Source: Clostridiaceae bacterium Marseille-Q3526 (GTDB lineage Bacteria > Bacillota > Clostridia > Lachnospirales > Lachnospiraceae). From it: DNA of 64,000 nt. Position numbers and translations under genes: made by a program. Location: the NCBI GenBank assembly GCA_018223375.1, contig JAGTTS010000011.1, forward strand, positions 1-64,000, read 5' to 3'. Shown here in pieces: positions 17,023-24,470 of the stretch (the first letter of the stretch is position 1; each line of letters opens with the position of its first letter). Below the pieces are notes generated by a model. That model saw only the letters and a list, made by a program, of their open reading frames with translations. It was not told where the DNA came from and made no database searches.

Positions 17023-17553
17023 TTATTTATCTTTCAAGTGGTCTTTGAATGCTTCCACGAGAGCGTCACTTAATTCCTGTGATGGAACTTTTGCCCAACG
17101 CTGTGTGGTGTCGAACTCTGGATAATGGTAACGCCAGTTATCGTATTCTTCTCTGTTGATTTCTTCGGAAGATAGCTTGTCTGCCTGTTCTTTCCAAGCA
17201 TACAGCATTTTGAGGAGTTCATATGCTTCTCTGCCTTTGTCCTTGTTGACCTTTAAGCATACCTCTCCGTCTGCTTCACTGACAGTAAGACCGTAAATAT
17301 CTTCAAGGGTAAACAGAGTGTGCATAAGACCGATATAGCTGTCTATGTCAGGAACATCAAGAGCCTGTGGAGAAACATCAAGCACCTGTGCCAATGCATT
17401 TGTAAGGTCTGCTTTCGGTTTGCGTGTACCAGTTTCGTACTGTGCCAAACGCACATCAGCACTCTTTTCTGGAAAACCGATTGCTGTACCGAGATACTTT
17501 TGTGTCATACCACGCATTAGTCTGAAAAAATGTATTCTTTCGCTGATAGCCAT
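17023..17553 (-). CDS. Xre-family repressor of the integrative element
   Basis: 176 aa. N-terminal helix-turn-helix (RMTQKYLG-like: MRGMTQKYLGTAIGFPEKSADVRLAQYETGTRKP, about residues 13-46) followed by a longer C-terminal domain (LSSEEINREEYDNWRYHYPEF) probably used for oligomerisation. Start ATG at 17553 with GGAGCG upstream. It reads away from xis/int, and the gap holds a repeated ATGTTTAGT motif, so it is likely the repressor that keeps the element integrated. No RecA-type self-cleavage dyad was recognised. Confidence 0.8.
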   Translation of the reverse strand: MAISERIHFFRLMRGMTQKYLGTAIGFPEKSADVRLAQYETGTRKPKADLTNALAQVLDVSPQALDVPDIDSYIGLMHTLFTLEDIYGLTVSEADGEVCLKVNKDKGREAYELLKMLYAWKEQADKLSSEEINREEYDNWRYHYPEFDTTQRWAKVPSQELSDALVEAFKDHLKDK

Positions 17554-17570
17554 AATGATACGCTCCTTTT

Positions 17571-17717
17571 ATATTTAGTGAAATAAGTATAGCAGAAATG
17601 TTTAGTGGAAGTCAAGAAAAACCGAAACAAAAATGTTTAATATTTTCTTTGCAACCACTTGACAATAGCAAATATGTTTAGTAAAATAAATTACGAATTA
17701 AACAAATATGCTTAATG
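17571..17717. promoter_or_regulatory. Array of five ATRTTTAGT-like operators
   Basis: Near-identical 9-11 bp motifs in one direction: ATATTTAGTG (17571), AATGTTTAGTG (17597), AATGTTTAAT (17632), TATGTTTAGTA (17673), TATGCTTAATG (17707). The fourth copy overlaps the spacer and -10 of the promoter at 17659-17687. Confidence 0.6.
17659..17687 (+). promoter_or_regulatory. Promoter reading toward xis-int
   Basis: Perfect -35 TTGACA (17659-17664), 17-bp spacer, -10 TAAAAT (17682-17687). The spacer contains an operator-like motif, consistent with repression. Confidence 0.7.
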
Positions 17718-18001
17718 CGACAACTGAATGACCGTCCGAAAAGCCAAACCGCCAAGACCTCGTCGGAGCAAGTTCCGTATCGTTCGCTTGTGTGCAAGCA
17801 CAAAAGCTCATTCGCTGCACTGCTCCTCCTCTTCCCCAAAAGTCTCCGACTTTTCGGGAACCCCTATACGAGCGAGCGCCTGATGTACTGCGGTGCATTG
17901 GGACAGCACAGCGCCTGCCGACAAGCAGGAGTGCCTGTTGGAACTTTAACACGGAGAAAGCGGCAAGCAAAAAATTATTTTAAGAAAGGAAGAAAAAGGA
18001 T
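17688..18001 (+). other. Leader region of the xis-int unit, no supported gene
   Basis: A 110-codon frame (17715-18047) runs through here but overlaps the xis start, lacks a ribosome binding site and has a random composition, so it is not called. The stretch is more GC-rich than its flanks and contains complementary blocks (AGTCTCCGACTTTTC; GCGCCTG / CAGGAG) that could fold. Confidence 0.35.
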
Positions 18002-18190
18002 ATGGAAAACAGATTTATCCGAGCCGAAGATGTGGCTCAGGAACTAAACGTATCAAAACCTTATGCATATAAACTCATCAGACAATTAAATGAGGAATTG
18101 AAAGCAAAGGGCTTTATTACGATTGCAGGGCGTGTAAATCGCCAGTATTTTTACGAAAGGCTCTACGGAGCAGGAAAGGGGGAAATGTAA
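18002..18190 (+). CDS. Small excisionase-like DNA-binding protein
   Basis: 62 aa: FIRAEDVAQELNVSKPYAYKLIRQLNEELKAKGF is a winged-helix/MerR-like HTH of the excisionase type, and RVNRQYFYERLYG is the wing. ATG at 18002 follows AGAAAGGAAG. Its stop codon abuts the integrase ATG with no gap, so the two are translationally coupled. It is expected to bend DNA at the element ends and direct integrase toward excision. Confidence 0.8.
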   Translation: MENRFIRAEDVAQELNVSKPYAYKLIRQLNEELKAKGFITIAGRVNRQYFYERLYGAGKGEM

Positions 18191-19282
18191 ATGCCGGTAT
18201 TTAAGAATGAAGATAATGGTACTTGGTATGTGATGGCAAGGTATGTGAACTGGAAAGGGGAACGCAAGCAGAAATGCAAGCGTGGCTTTGCTACCAAACG
18301 AGAAGCACAGGAATGGGAAAGAATGTTCAAATTGCAGACTTCTTCAGACCTTGATATGAGTTTTGAAGCCTTTACGGAGCTTTATATCAATGATGTGAAG
18401 AACCGTTTGAAGGAAAACACGTGGCTTACCAAAGAGCATATCATACGCACAAAGATACTTCCGTATTTCGGGAAACTGAAAATCAGCGAGATTTCCACAA
18501 AGGAGATTATTACTTGGCAGAATGAAATGCTTGCCTATCGTGATGAGAAGAAAAAGCCTTATTCACAGACGTATCTGAAAACGCTGCACAATCAGTTGTC
18601 CGCCATTTTCAATCACGCTGTCCGCTACTATGAACTGCGTTCCAATCCTGCGGCAAAGGTGGGAAATATGGGACGTGAGGAACACAAGGAAATGCTGTTC
18701 TGGACAAAGGAAGAATACAAGAAATTCTCTTTTGAGATGATGGACAAGCCTGTTTCCTTTTATGCGTTTGAAATGCTTTACTGGTGCGGTATCCGAGAGG
18801 GCGAGCTGTTAGCTTTGACTCCGGCAGATTTCAACTTTGATAAGGAAACAGTCACAATCAATAAATCCTATCAGCGTTTGAAAGGGCAGGATGTGATTAC
18901 TTCTCCGAAAACGAAAAAGAGCAACCGCACGATTAAAATGCCGAAGTTTCTGTGTGAGGAAATGAAAGAATATCTCGGTATGCTTTACGGATTGAAGAAG
19001 AAAGACCGTATCTTTACGGTGACGAAAAGCTATCTTCATCACGAGATGGACAGAGGGGCAAAGGCGGCAGGCGTGAAGCGTATCCGCATTCACGATCTCC
19101 GTCACAGCCACATTTCACTCTTGATTGATATGGGCTTTTCTGCGGTGGCGATTGCTGACCGAGTTGGTCACGAAAGTATTGATATTACTTATCAGTACGC
19201 ACACCTCTTTCCGTCAAAGCAGATTGAGATGGCAGAAAAATTAGATGATTTAGGGAAAGGAGATTTTGAAAATGTCAGCTAA
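18191..19282 (+). CDS. int: Tyrosine site-specific integrase
   Basis: 363 aa. N-terminal arm-binding domain (GTWYVMARYVNWKGERKQKCKRGF), a core-binding SAM-like domain (about 55-155), and a catalytic domain with R202 (CGIREGE), H301-x-x-R304 (HDLRH), H327 (GHES) and the nucleophile Y336 (TYQYAH). It is placed to catalyse insertion at the GAGTTTGAATA site in guaA and excision with the xis product. The arm domain probably reads the GATAACA repeats at both ends. Its 3' end overlaps the next gene by 11 bp. Confidence 0.93.
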   Translation: MPVFKNEDNGTWYVMARYVNWKGERKQKCKRGFATKREAQEWERMFKLQTSSDLDMSFEAFTELYINDVKNRLKENTWLTKEHIIRTKILPYFGKLKISEISTKEIITWQNEMLAYRDEKKKPYSQTYLKTLHNQLSAIFNHAVRYYELRSNPAAKVGNMGREEHKEMLFWTKEEYKKFSFEMMDKPVSFYAFEMLYWCGIREGELLALTPADFNFDKETVTINKSYQRLKGQDVITSPKTKKSNRTIKMPKFLCEEMKEYLGMLYGLKKKDRIFTVTKSYLHHEMDRGAKAAGVKRIRIHDLRHSHISLLIDMGFSAVAIADRVGHESIDITYQYAHLFPSKQIEMAEKLDDLGKGDFENVS

Positions 19283-19607
19283 GAACAGAGATAACAAAAA
19301 TCGTTGGAGGAATATCACAGTAGGGTTTCGAGTATCGCCCGAAGAAAACGAACTCATTAACAGAGCTGTAGCTCTATCAGGATTGCCAAAACAGGAGTAT
19401 TGTTACCGCCGTTGCTTAAATCAGGATGTGGTGGTACAGGGCAATCCGAGAGTGTATAAGGCGTTGAAAACGGAATTTGCCACAGTCCTTGCGGAACTGA
19501 AAAGGATTGAAGCAGGAAAAGGTGTGGATGATGAACTGCTGAGTGTAATAGAACTGATTTCCATTATTCTCGGCGGTTTGAAAGGAGAGGATGCGAATGG
19601 AGAATAA
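19272..19607 (+). CDS. Small MobC-like mobilization accessory protein
   Basis: 111 aa; ATG at 19272 has GGAG 9 nt upstream (inside the integrase gene). ITVGFRVSPEENELINRAVALSGLPKQEYCYRRCLN resembles the ribbon-helix-helix domain of relaxosome MobC/NikA-type proteins, which bind oriT with the relaxase. The rest is helical. It is separated from the relaxase by the ATPase gene, which is common in such compact elements. A plain transcriptional regulator is the alternative. Confidence 0.6.
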   Translation: MSAKNRDNKNRWRNITVGFRVSPEENELINRAVALSGLPKQEYCYRRCLNQDVVVQGNPRVYKALKTEFATVLAELKRIEAGKGVDDELLSVIELISIILGGLKGEDANGE

Positions 19608-20343
19608 AAAAGAAATGACTATTCCAAATGTATCTGCGGCAACAGATGCGGAACAGTCACTTTCCAAATGTACTGACAATAGTATAGTCAATCAGGATAC
19701 GGATTTCAAGGGGTACGAGCAATCTTTTGAAGAAATGCAAAGGGAAATACTCAGACAGTTAGACCCTTCCTATCTGAAAACAGTATCAATGACAACGCTG
19801 TATGATACGGTGTTTGAGGTTCAGACACCACTTATCGACGGTCTGCTCCAAAGGGGAACTTACCTTTTCGTAGGTTCCCCGAAAGTGGGAAAGAGCTTTA
19901 TGATGGCACAGCTTGCCTATCATATCAGCACAGGCACACCGCTTTGGGAGTATAAGGTGCGTAAGGCAACGGTGCTTTATTTTGCCCTTGAAGATGATTA
20001 CCCACGTTTGCAGAAGCGATTGTTTCAGATGTTCGGTGCAAAGGAGACAGGCAATCTGTATTTCGCAACGGAATGTAAAACGGTCAATGGCGGACTGGAA
20101 GAACAGATAAGAGGGTTTATGAGGGAACACCCAGACACAGGCTTGATTATCATAGACACCTTAAAGCGTGTGCGTGAAGCAGGCGGAGCAGATTACAGCT
20201 ACGCAAGTGATTATGATGTTGTGGCAAGGCTGAAAGCGTTGGCAGACAGTTACAAGGTTTCAATGTGATGTGGTATAAAAAAAGTTGACAGCTTGTTCTC
20301 AAGGATTTCATAATAAAATCAAGAGAACAAGGAGGTATTCAAA

Positions 20344-20676
20344 GTGGCACGTAAATATGACCAGGAATACAAAGTACAGGCAGTAAAACTTGCCAAAGAA
20401 ATCGGTGGCACTAAAGCCGCGAAAGAATTAGGAATCCCTGAAGGAACCATCCACACATGGTTAAAAGCCGTAAGAAACGGTAAACTGGATATCGGGGAAG
20501 GTTCCCATACCCCTGCCAGTGCAATGAGTCTTTCAGAAGAAATTACCATGCTGCGTAAGCGGGTTAAGGAGCAGGACAAAGAAATCCGACATCTGAAGGA
20601 GGAAAACGAATTTTTGGAGGAAGCCAGCGCTTTTTTCGCCGCCAGCCGTCGGAAGTCAGCAAAAACCAGAGAATGA
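20344..20676 (+). CDS. IS3-family transposase OrfA
   Basis: 110 aa. HTH_Tnp_1 domain (YKVQAVKLAKEIGGTKAAKELGIPEGTIHTWLKA, about 10-43) that binds the IS ends, followed by a leucine-zipper helix (EEITMLRKRVKEQDKEIRHLKEENEFLEE, about 62-90) for multimerisation. ATG/GTG zone preceded by AAGGAGG. Its stop overlaps the orfB start as ATGA. Confidence 0.92.
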   Translation: MARKYDQEYKVQAVKLAKEIGGTKAAKELGIPEGTIHTWLKAVRNGKLDIGEGSHTPASAMSLSEEITMLRKRVKEQDKEIRHLKEENEFLEEASAFFAASRRKSAKTRE

Positions 20677-21581
20677 TGTTTCTGGCTTTGAAAACAGAGG
20701 ACGGCAGGATTACCGGAAAAATCGCATTTTATTGCCGAATGCTTGGTATCAGCCGACAAGGCTTCTATAAATACCTCGCTAACAAAGACCGTCCCTGGAA
20801 GTATCAGGATCTGGCACAGGCCATGGAAGAAATCGTCAGTGAGGACGAATGTAACGATACTTATGGACGGAGCCGTATGTATCAGGCGCTGCTGCTGAAA
20901 CAGCCAGAGGGAGTGCGTATTCCCAGTGAGCGGACCGTATACCGGGTTATGAACCAGATGGGTCTGAGCCATCGGCCAAAGAGAAAGCCGAATGGGATCA
21001 CAAAAGCAGATCGGGAATCCATGAAATCGGAGGATCTGCTGAAACGGGATTTCCATGCAAATGCCCCATTGGAAAAATGTATTACAGACATCACGGAGAT
21101 CCCGGCGTCCAATGGAAAACTGTATGTATCTGCGATTTTCGACTGCTTTGATCTTAGCGTCCTTGGACTGGCAATGGAAACAACTATGAAAGCAGATCTG
21201 TGTGTCCATACACTGGAAAATGCTTTGACTGCTTATCCCGCACTGGAAGGTGCAGTCATCCACAGTGACCGTGGAACGCAGTATACCAGCGAGACCTACC
21301 GTCAGGCCATCTGGGAGAACCACATCCATCAAAGCATGAACAGTGCCGGAGGACGCTGCCATGATAATGCACGGTGTGAAAGTATGTGGGCTAGAATGAA
21401 GACGGAGCTTCTCTATAACCGCTATGACACAAAGCAGATGACAGTAGAGGATTTAAAGGAGCTTATCTGGAGATACTTCTTCAGTTACTGGAATAACCGG
21501 AGGATCTGCTCAGCCAATGGCGGCCTTCCTCCTATGATAAAACGCAGGCAGTATTATGAGGCTTTGGAGATGGCGGCATAG
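20673..21581 (+). CDS. IS3-family transposase OrfB (DDE integrase core)
   Basis: 302 aa. An HTH_21 segment (YGRSRMYQALL...) precedes the rve core with catalytic D139 (ITDITEI), D199 (HSDRGTQY) and E236 (RCESMWARMK), spaced as in IS3/IS150 transposases. The active protein is usually an OrfAB fusion made by -1 frameshifting; here the frames overlap by 4 bp (ATGA). No clear A6G slip site is seen, but a run of five A occurs 18 bp before. All catalytic residues are intact. Confidence 0.93.
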   Translation: MMFLALKTEDGRITGKIAFYCRMLGISRQGFYKYLANKDRPWKYQDLAQAMEEIVSEDECNDTYGRSRMYQALLLKQPEGVRIPSERTVYRVMNQMGLSHRPKRKPNGITKADRESMKSEDLLKRDFHANAPLEKCITDITEIPASNGKLYVSAIFDCFDLSVLGLAMETTMKADLCVHTLENALTAYPALEGAVIHSDRGTQYTSETYRQAIWENHIHQSMNSAGGRCHDNARCESMWARMKTELLYNRYDTKQMTVEDLKELIWRYFFSYWNNRRICSANGGLPPMIKRRQYYEALEMAA

Positions 21582-22123
21582 TCAGTGATATCCTTGAGGA
21601 AAATGTGTCAACTAATATTGACAATATCAATGCTTATTGTTCATCATACACGCAAACAAAAATCGGAAGATATATTCGATATGATTTCAGGCACGAATGG
21701 TCTGATGGGTGCGGCAGACGGTGCATTTGTTCTCAGTAAGGACAAGCGTACTTCCAACAATGCCACACTTGATGTTGCTGGCAGAGACCAGCAGGATATG
21801 AAAATCCATCTTGTAAGGGACAGCGAGCGATTGGTGTGGAACTTTGCAAAATCGGAAACGGAGATGTGGAAAGAACCGCCCGAACCTCTGCTTGAGAAGA
21901 TAGCGGATACGCTCTTTTCGGAAAGTGACAGATGGGAAGGAACTGCTTCGGAACTTTGCGAAAGGCTTGCGGTGGATATAAAGCCGAATGTACTTTCTTT
22001 AAGGCTCAGTATCAACGCAAGCAGGCTGTTTCGTGATTACGGTATCCGTTATCAGAACAGCCGCACACACGACGGAAGAAAGGTTTCACTTTGGAAAGAA
22101 ACCGAGCAGACGGCGTGACAAAC

Positions 22124-22437
22124 GGTGTCAAAGGTGTCAATGTTTTTGAGAGCAGCACGCTGTGAAAAACATTGTCACCATCGTCACACTTTGACACCGG
22201 ATAAAGTTTAGGGGAGTGTGCAGAGAGTGCCTTTTCAAAGGCGGCTCTTTGGTCTCGCCTGCTGGCTCGGTCGGTTCGCAGGCGTGTGTGCCACCGGCAC
22301 ACGCTCACCCCTCGGAGAGCCTTCGGAGAACGCAAAACCTGTTTACAGGTCGCATTTTTGATGGGTGTACCCGTCAAAAGTGCTTTTGCGTTACTTTTGA
22401 CAAAAGTAACAAAACCTGAGAATGTTGAAATTTACAG
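22124..22437. other. Inverted-repeat-rich region before the relaxase, candidate oriT
   Basis: A long imperfect hairpin runs 22124-22198 (GGTGTCAAAG with CTTTGACACC; CAATGTTTTT with AAAAACATTG). A second set lies near the relaxase: GTCAAAAGT (22373-22381) with ACTTTTGAC (22393-22401), the latter continuing into the 15-bp palindrome ACTTTTGACAAAAGT (22393-22407). MobV-type relaxases nick at hairpins just upstream of their own gene. The position of the nick is not identified. Confidence 0.5.
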
Positions 22438-22452
22438 ATGGGAGATGAAAAA

Positions 22453-23613
22453 ATGCAGAGAACGATAAGTGCAATGGTCGGTAAAGGCTCGGTCAATCAC
22501 AATAGCCGAAAGTTCCGAGCAGAAAATGTAGACGGAACTCGTACTCATCTCAATATCGACTACTGCAATGAAAATATAAAGACAGTTTATCACGAATTGT
22601 TTGATGAAGCATTGGAAAGATACAATGCCAAGCAGATAAGGTCAGACCGAAAGATAAAAGATTATTATGAAAAAATCCGAAGTTCCAAGCAGGAAAAACC
22701 GTTCCACGAAATCATTTTACAGGTGGGCGGTAAGGGAAATATGAACGCCGATACGGAAAACGGAGAACTGGCAAAGCAGATTTTAGATGAATACTATCAG
22801 GGTTTTCAGGAGCGAAATCCACAGCTTCGGGTGTTCTCGGCTCATCTGCATATGGATGAAGCTACACCACATCTGCACATAGATTTTGTACCTTTTACCA
22901 CAGGCAGCAAGCGTGGACTTGATACAAGAGTGTCACTAAAGCAGGCTCTTGCAACGCAAGGTTTTAAGGGCGGCAGTCGTGGCGATACGGAGTGGTCGCA
23001 ATGGATACAGTCCGAAAAAGAACAGCTTGCGGCGGTGATGGAACGTTATGGGATTGAGTGGGAACATTTAGGCACACACGAAAAACATCTTTCTGTTTTG
23101 GATTATAAAAAGCAGGAAAGAGAAAAAGAAGTGGCGGCATTAGGTGCGAAAATCGAGCAGAAACAGATTGAATTTGATGTGTTGTCGGAACGAGTATTGA
23201 ACTATGATAAGGCAAAAGACGAGCTGTCAAATCTTGAAATAGAGCTTGATACTGCACCGAAATATCAGTTGCCAGAACCAGAGAAATTTATGACTGCAAA
23301 GGCATATAAAACCAAAATGGCAGAGCCGGTTGTAAGGAAATTGAAGCAACTTGTCAAAACGGTGCTTGCCCGCTGCTTTGAGGGGTGGGACAACTATCAT
23401 AGGCTGAATACAGCGAATGCACAGTTATACCGCACCAATCAGCGTTTGGAGAAAGTCAATGAAAGATTGACCGAAGAAAACAAAATCCTAAAAGCAGAAA
23501 ATAAAGATTACAGCCTGCTCCGTAAGGTTTTTGGTCGCAAACAGATAGATGATTTGTTGGAGCAGGCAAGAACAGTTAAAGGTCGCAAGCGTGATAATAC
23601 ACGATCACGATAG
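22453..23613 (+). CDS. MobV-family (Pre/Mob) relaxase
   Basis: 386 aa; the ATG at 22453 has GGGAG 8 nt upstream, so the ATG 15 bp before it is less likely. The N-terminal half is the Mob_Pre domain: SVNHNSR, then HLHMDEATPHLHIDFVP (about residues 135-152), the HxDE...PHxH metal-binding motif that coordinates the nicking metal. A long coiled coil follows (about 220-260 and 320-365). It would nick oriT to start mobilization with a helper conjugation apparatus. Catalytic motifs are intact, so the element may remain mobilizable although its RepA-like gene is broken. Confidence 0.9.
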   Translation: MQRTISAMVGKGSVNHNSRKFRAENVDGTRTHLNIDYCNENIKTVYHELFDEALERYNAKQIRSDRKIKDYYEKIRSSKQEKPFHEIILQVGGKGNMNADTENGELAKQILDEYYQGFQERNPQLRVFSAHLHMDEATPHLHIDFVPFTTGSKRGLDTRVSLKQALATQGFKGGSRGDTEWSQWIQSEKEQLAAVMERYGIEWEHLGTHEKHLSVLDYKKQEREKEVAALGAKIEQKQIEFDVLSERVLNYDKAKDELSNLEIELDTAPKYQLPEPEKFMTAKAYKTKMAEPVVRKLKQLVKTVLARCFEGWDNYHRLNTANAQLYRTNQRLEKVNERLTEENKILKAENKDYSLLRKVFGRKQIDDLLEQARTVKGRKRDNTRSR

Positions 23614-23639
23614 ACAAAAATCACAGGAGGAAAAGGAAA

Positions 23640-24017
23640 ATGACAAAGACAATTTTTGAAGAAATGGGCGGAACTTATAGACAGGTGGGTGATTATTTAT
23701 TGCCGAACATCACAGTACCAGCCGAAGAAGAAATAGAGCCGATTGGTTTATGGGGGAAACGACATGCAAGGCATTTAAAGGAACACTATAAAGTGTTATA
23801 TATGAACCTGCTGACAAGCGGAAAGCTGCATAGTTATCTTGCAGAAGTCGATAAGCAAGCAGAGGATATGTTTCTTCGACTGGTAAAGGAATATGCCGAC
23901 AGACAAGATGTGACGGAACAATTAAAGAAAGATAATCCCTACGAATGGATTGGAAGAATGAATAATATTCAGGCTTGTGTGAGGGAAGTTGTAGGAACGG
24001 AGTTGATTTACACATAA
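23640..24017 (+). CDS. TnpV-like transposon protein
   Basis: 125 aa; ATG at 23640 with AGGAGGAAAAGG upstream. MTKTIFEEMGGTYRQVGDYLLPNITVP followed by GLWGKRHARHLKEHYKVLYMNLLTSGKLHSYLAEVD is the TnpV signature known from Tn4451/Tn4453-type clostridial elements. Its function is not established. It marks the boundary between the mobilization core and the resistance cargo. Confidence 0.85.
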   Translation: MTKTIFEEMGGTYRQVGDYLLPNITVPAEEEIEPIGLWGKRHARHLKEHYKVLYMNLLTSGKLHSYLAEVDKQAEDMFLRLVKEYADRQDVTEQLKKDNPYEWIGRMNNIQACVREVVGTELIYT

Positions 24018-24119
24018 GCGTTTTACGGTATGGTGCTCCTGCGTTTGCTGGAGTGCTGTGGTTGTGGTTGTAAAGAGGTTGTGAAAGATTGAATTTCGTA
24101 ATGGTTGGATGTATAATTA

Positions 24120-24147
24120 GGAAGTGAAAATTTTAATTTGCACTTCC
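24120..24147. promoter_or_regulatory. Hairpin between tnpV and the ABC-F leader
   Basis: GGAAGTG (24120-24126) and CACTTCC (24141-24147) with inner AAATT/AATTT make a 12-bp stem with one mismatch, ending 16 bp before the next -35. It may be a terminator for tnpV (no T-run) or a protein-binding site. Confidence 0.4.
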
Positions 24148-24162
24148 ATAAGGTGAAATGTA

Positions 24163-24191
24163 TTGACACAAAAAATACAGTATGATAGTAT
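24163..24191 (+). promoter_or_regulatory. Promoter of the ABC-F resistance unit
   Basis: Perfect -35 TTGACA (24163-24168), 17-bp spacer, -10 TAGTAT (24186-24191). Start near 24198 gives a leader of about 270 nt. Confidence 0.6.
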
Positions 24192-24235
24192 TGCCATTAG
24201 AAGAAAGAAAGGCACATTTTGTGTAAGGTGAGGAA

Positions 24236-24250
24236 ATGATTAATAGATAA
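24236..24250 (+). CDS. Leader mini-ORF (MINR) of the ABC-F gene
   Basis: ATG-ATT-AAT-AGA-TAA with AAGGTGAGG just upstream, 38 nt into the predicted leader. Very short translated leader ORFs are used by inducible erm, msr and ABC-F genes, where antibiotic-stalled ribosomes relieve attenuation. This one is a candidate only. Confidence 0.45.
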   Translation: MINR

Positions 24251-24383
24251 TTTGATTTAAGTAAGACACATATAGTTATTGAGCCTGTAGAGAATAGGTT
24301 TGTTTTGTGTACGCTTAAGTTGGATTATCGCAAGAGGCATTTCCTTTGTTTTCCTTTTGGAAAAGAAATAAGGGTCTATTTAG

Positions 24384-24421
24384 CGAGTCTATTTTTGCGT
24401 ATGCAAAAAAGACTCGTTTTT
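24384..24421 (+). terminator. Attenuator-like terminator in the ABC-F leader
   Basis: CGAGTC (24384-24389) with GACTCG (24411-24416), extended by TTTTTGC/GCAAAAA, followed by T5. It lies 50 bp before the ABC-F start and inside the transcribed leader, so it would stop transcription unless an antiterminator forms. Confidence 0.7.
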
Positions 24422-24470
24422 GTGTGTTCAAAATAATAATTGGCTCAGACTTCGAAAAGGAGAAACTTTA

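Larger units (their letters stand above)
20266..21626 (+). mobile_element. IS3-family insertion sequence
   Basis: About 1.36 kb between two TCAATG copies (20260-20265, 21627-21632). Subterminal inverted repeats share GTTGACA and CTCAAGGAT.TCA over about 27 nt at 75-80% identity. It has orfA and orfB. Exact ends are uncertain because the outermost 14-18 bp match poorly and six bp is long for an IS3 target duplication. Confidence 0.85.
19597..22118 (+). pseudogene. RepA-like AAA ATPase split by an IS3-family insertion
   Basis: Left part 19597-20265 (223 codons) and right part 21633-22118 (161 codons) join in frame once the IS and one TCAATG copy are removed, giving about 384 aa with ...ADSYKVS-MLIVHHTRKQ... 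across the joint. Walker A GSPKVGKS and Walker B GLIIIDTLK identify an AAA_25/RepA hexameric helicase-type ATPase; the C-terminus has a winged-helix look (TASELCERLAVDIKPNVLSLRLS). ATG at 19597 follows GGAGAGG. In intact relatives it is thought to aid replication of the excised circle. Here the interruption separates the Walker motifs from the C-terminal third, so function is probably lost. Confidence 0.85.

Noticed and set aside
17715..18047. 110-codon frame between the operator array and xis
   Set aside because: It overlaps the well-supported xis start, lacks a ribosome binding site and reads as structured leader DNA.
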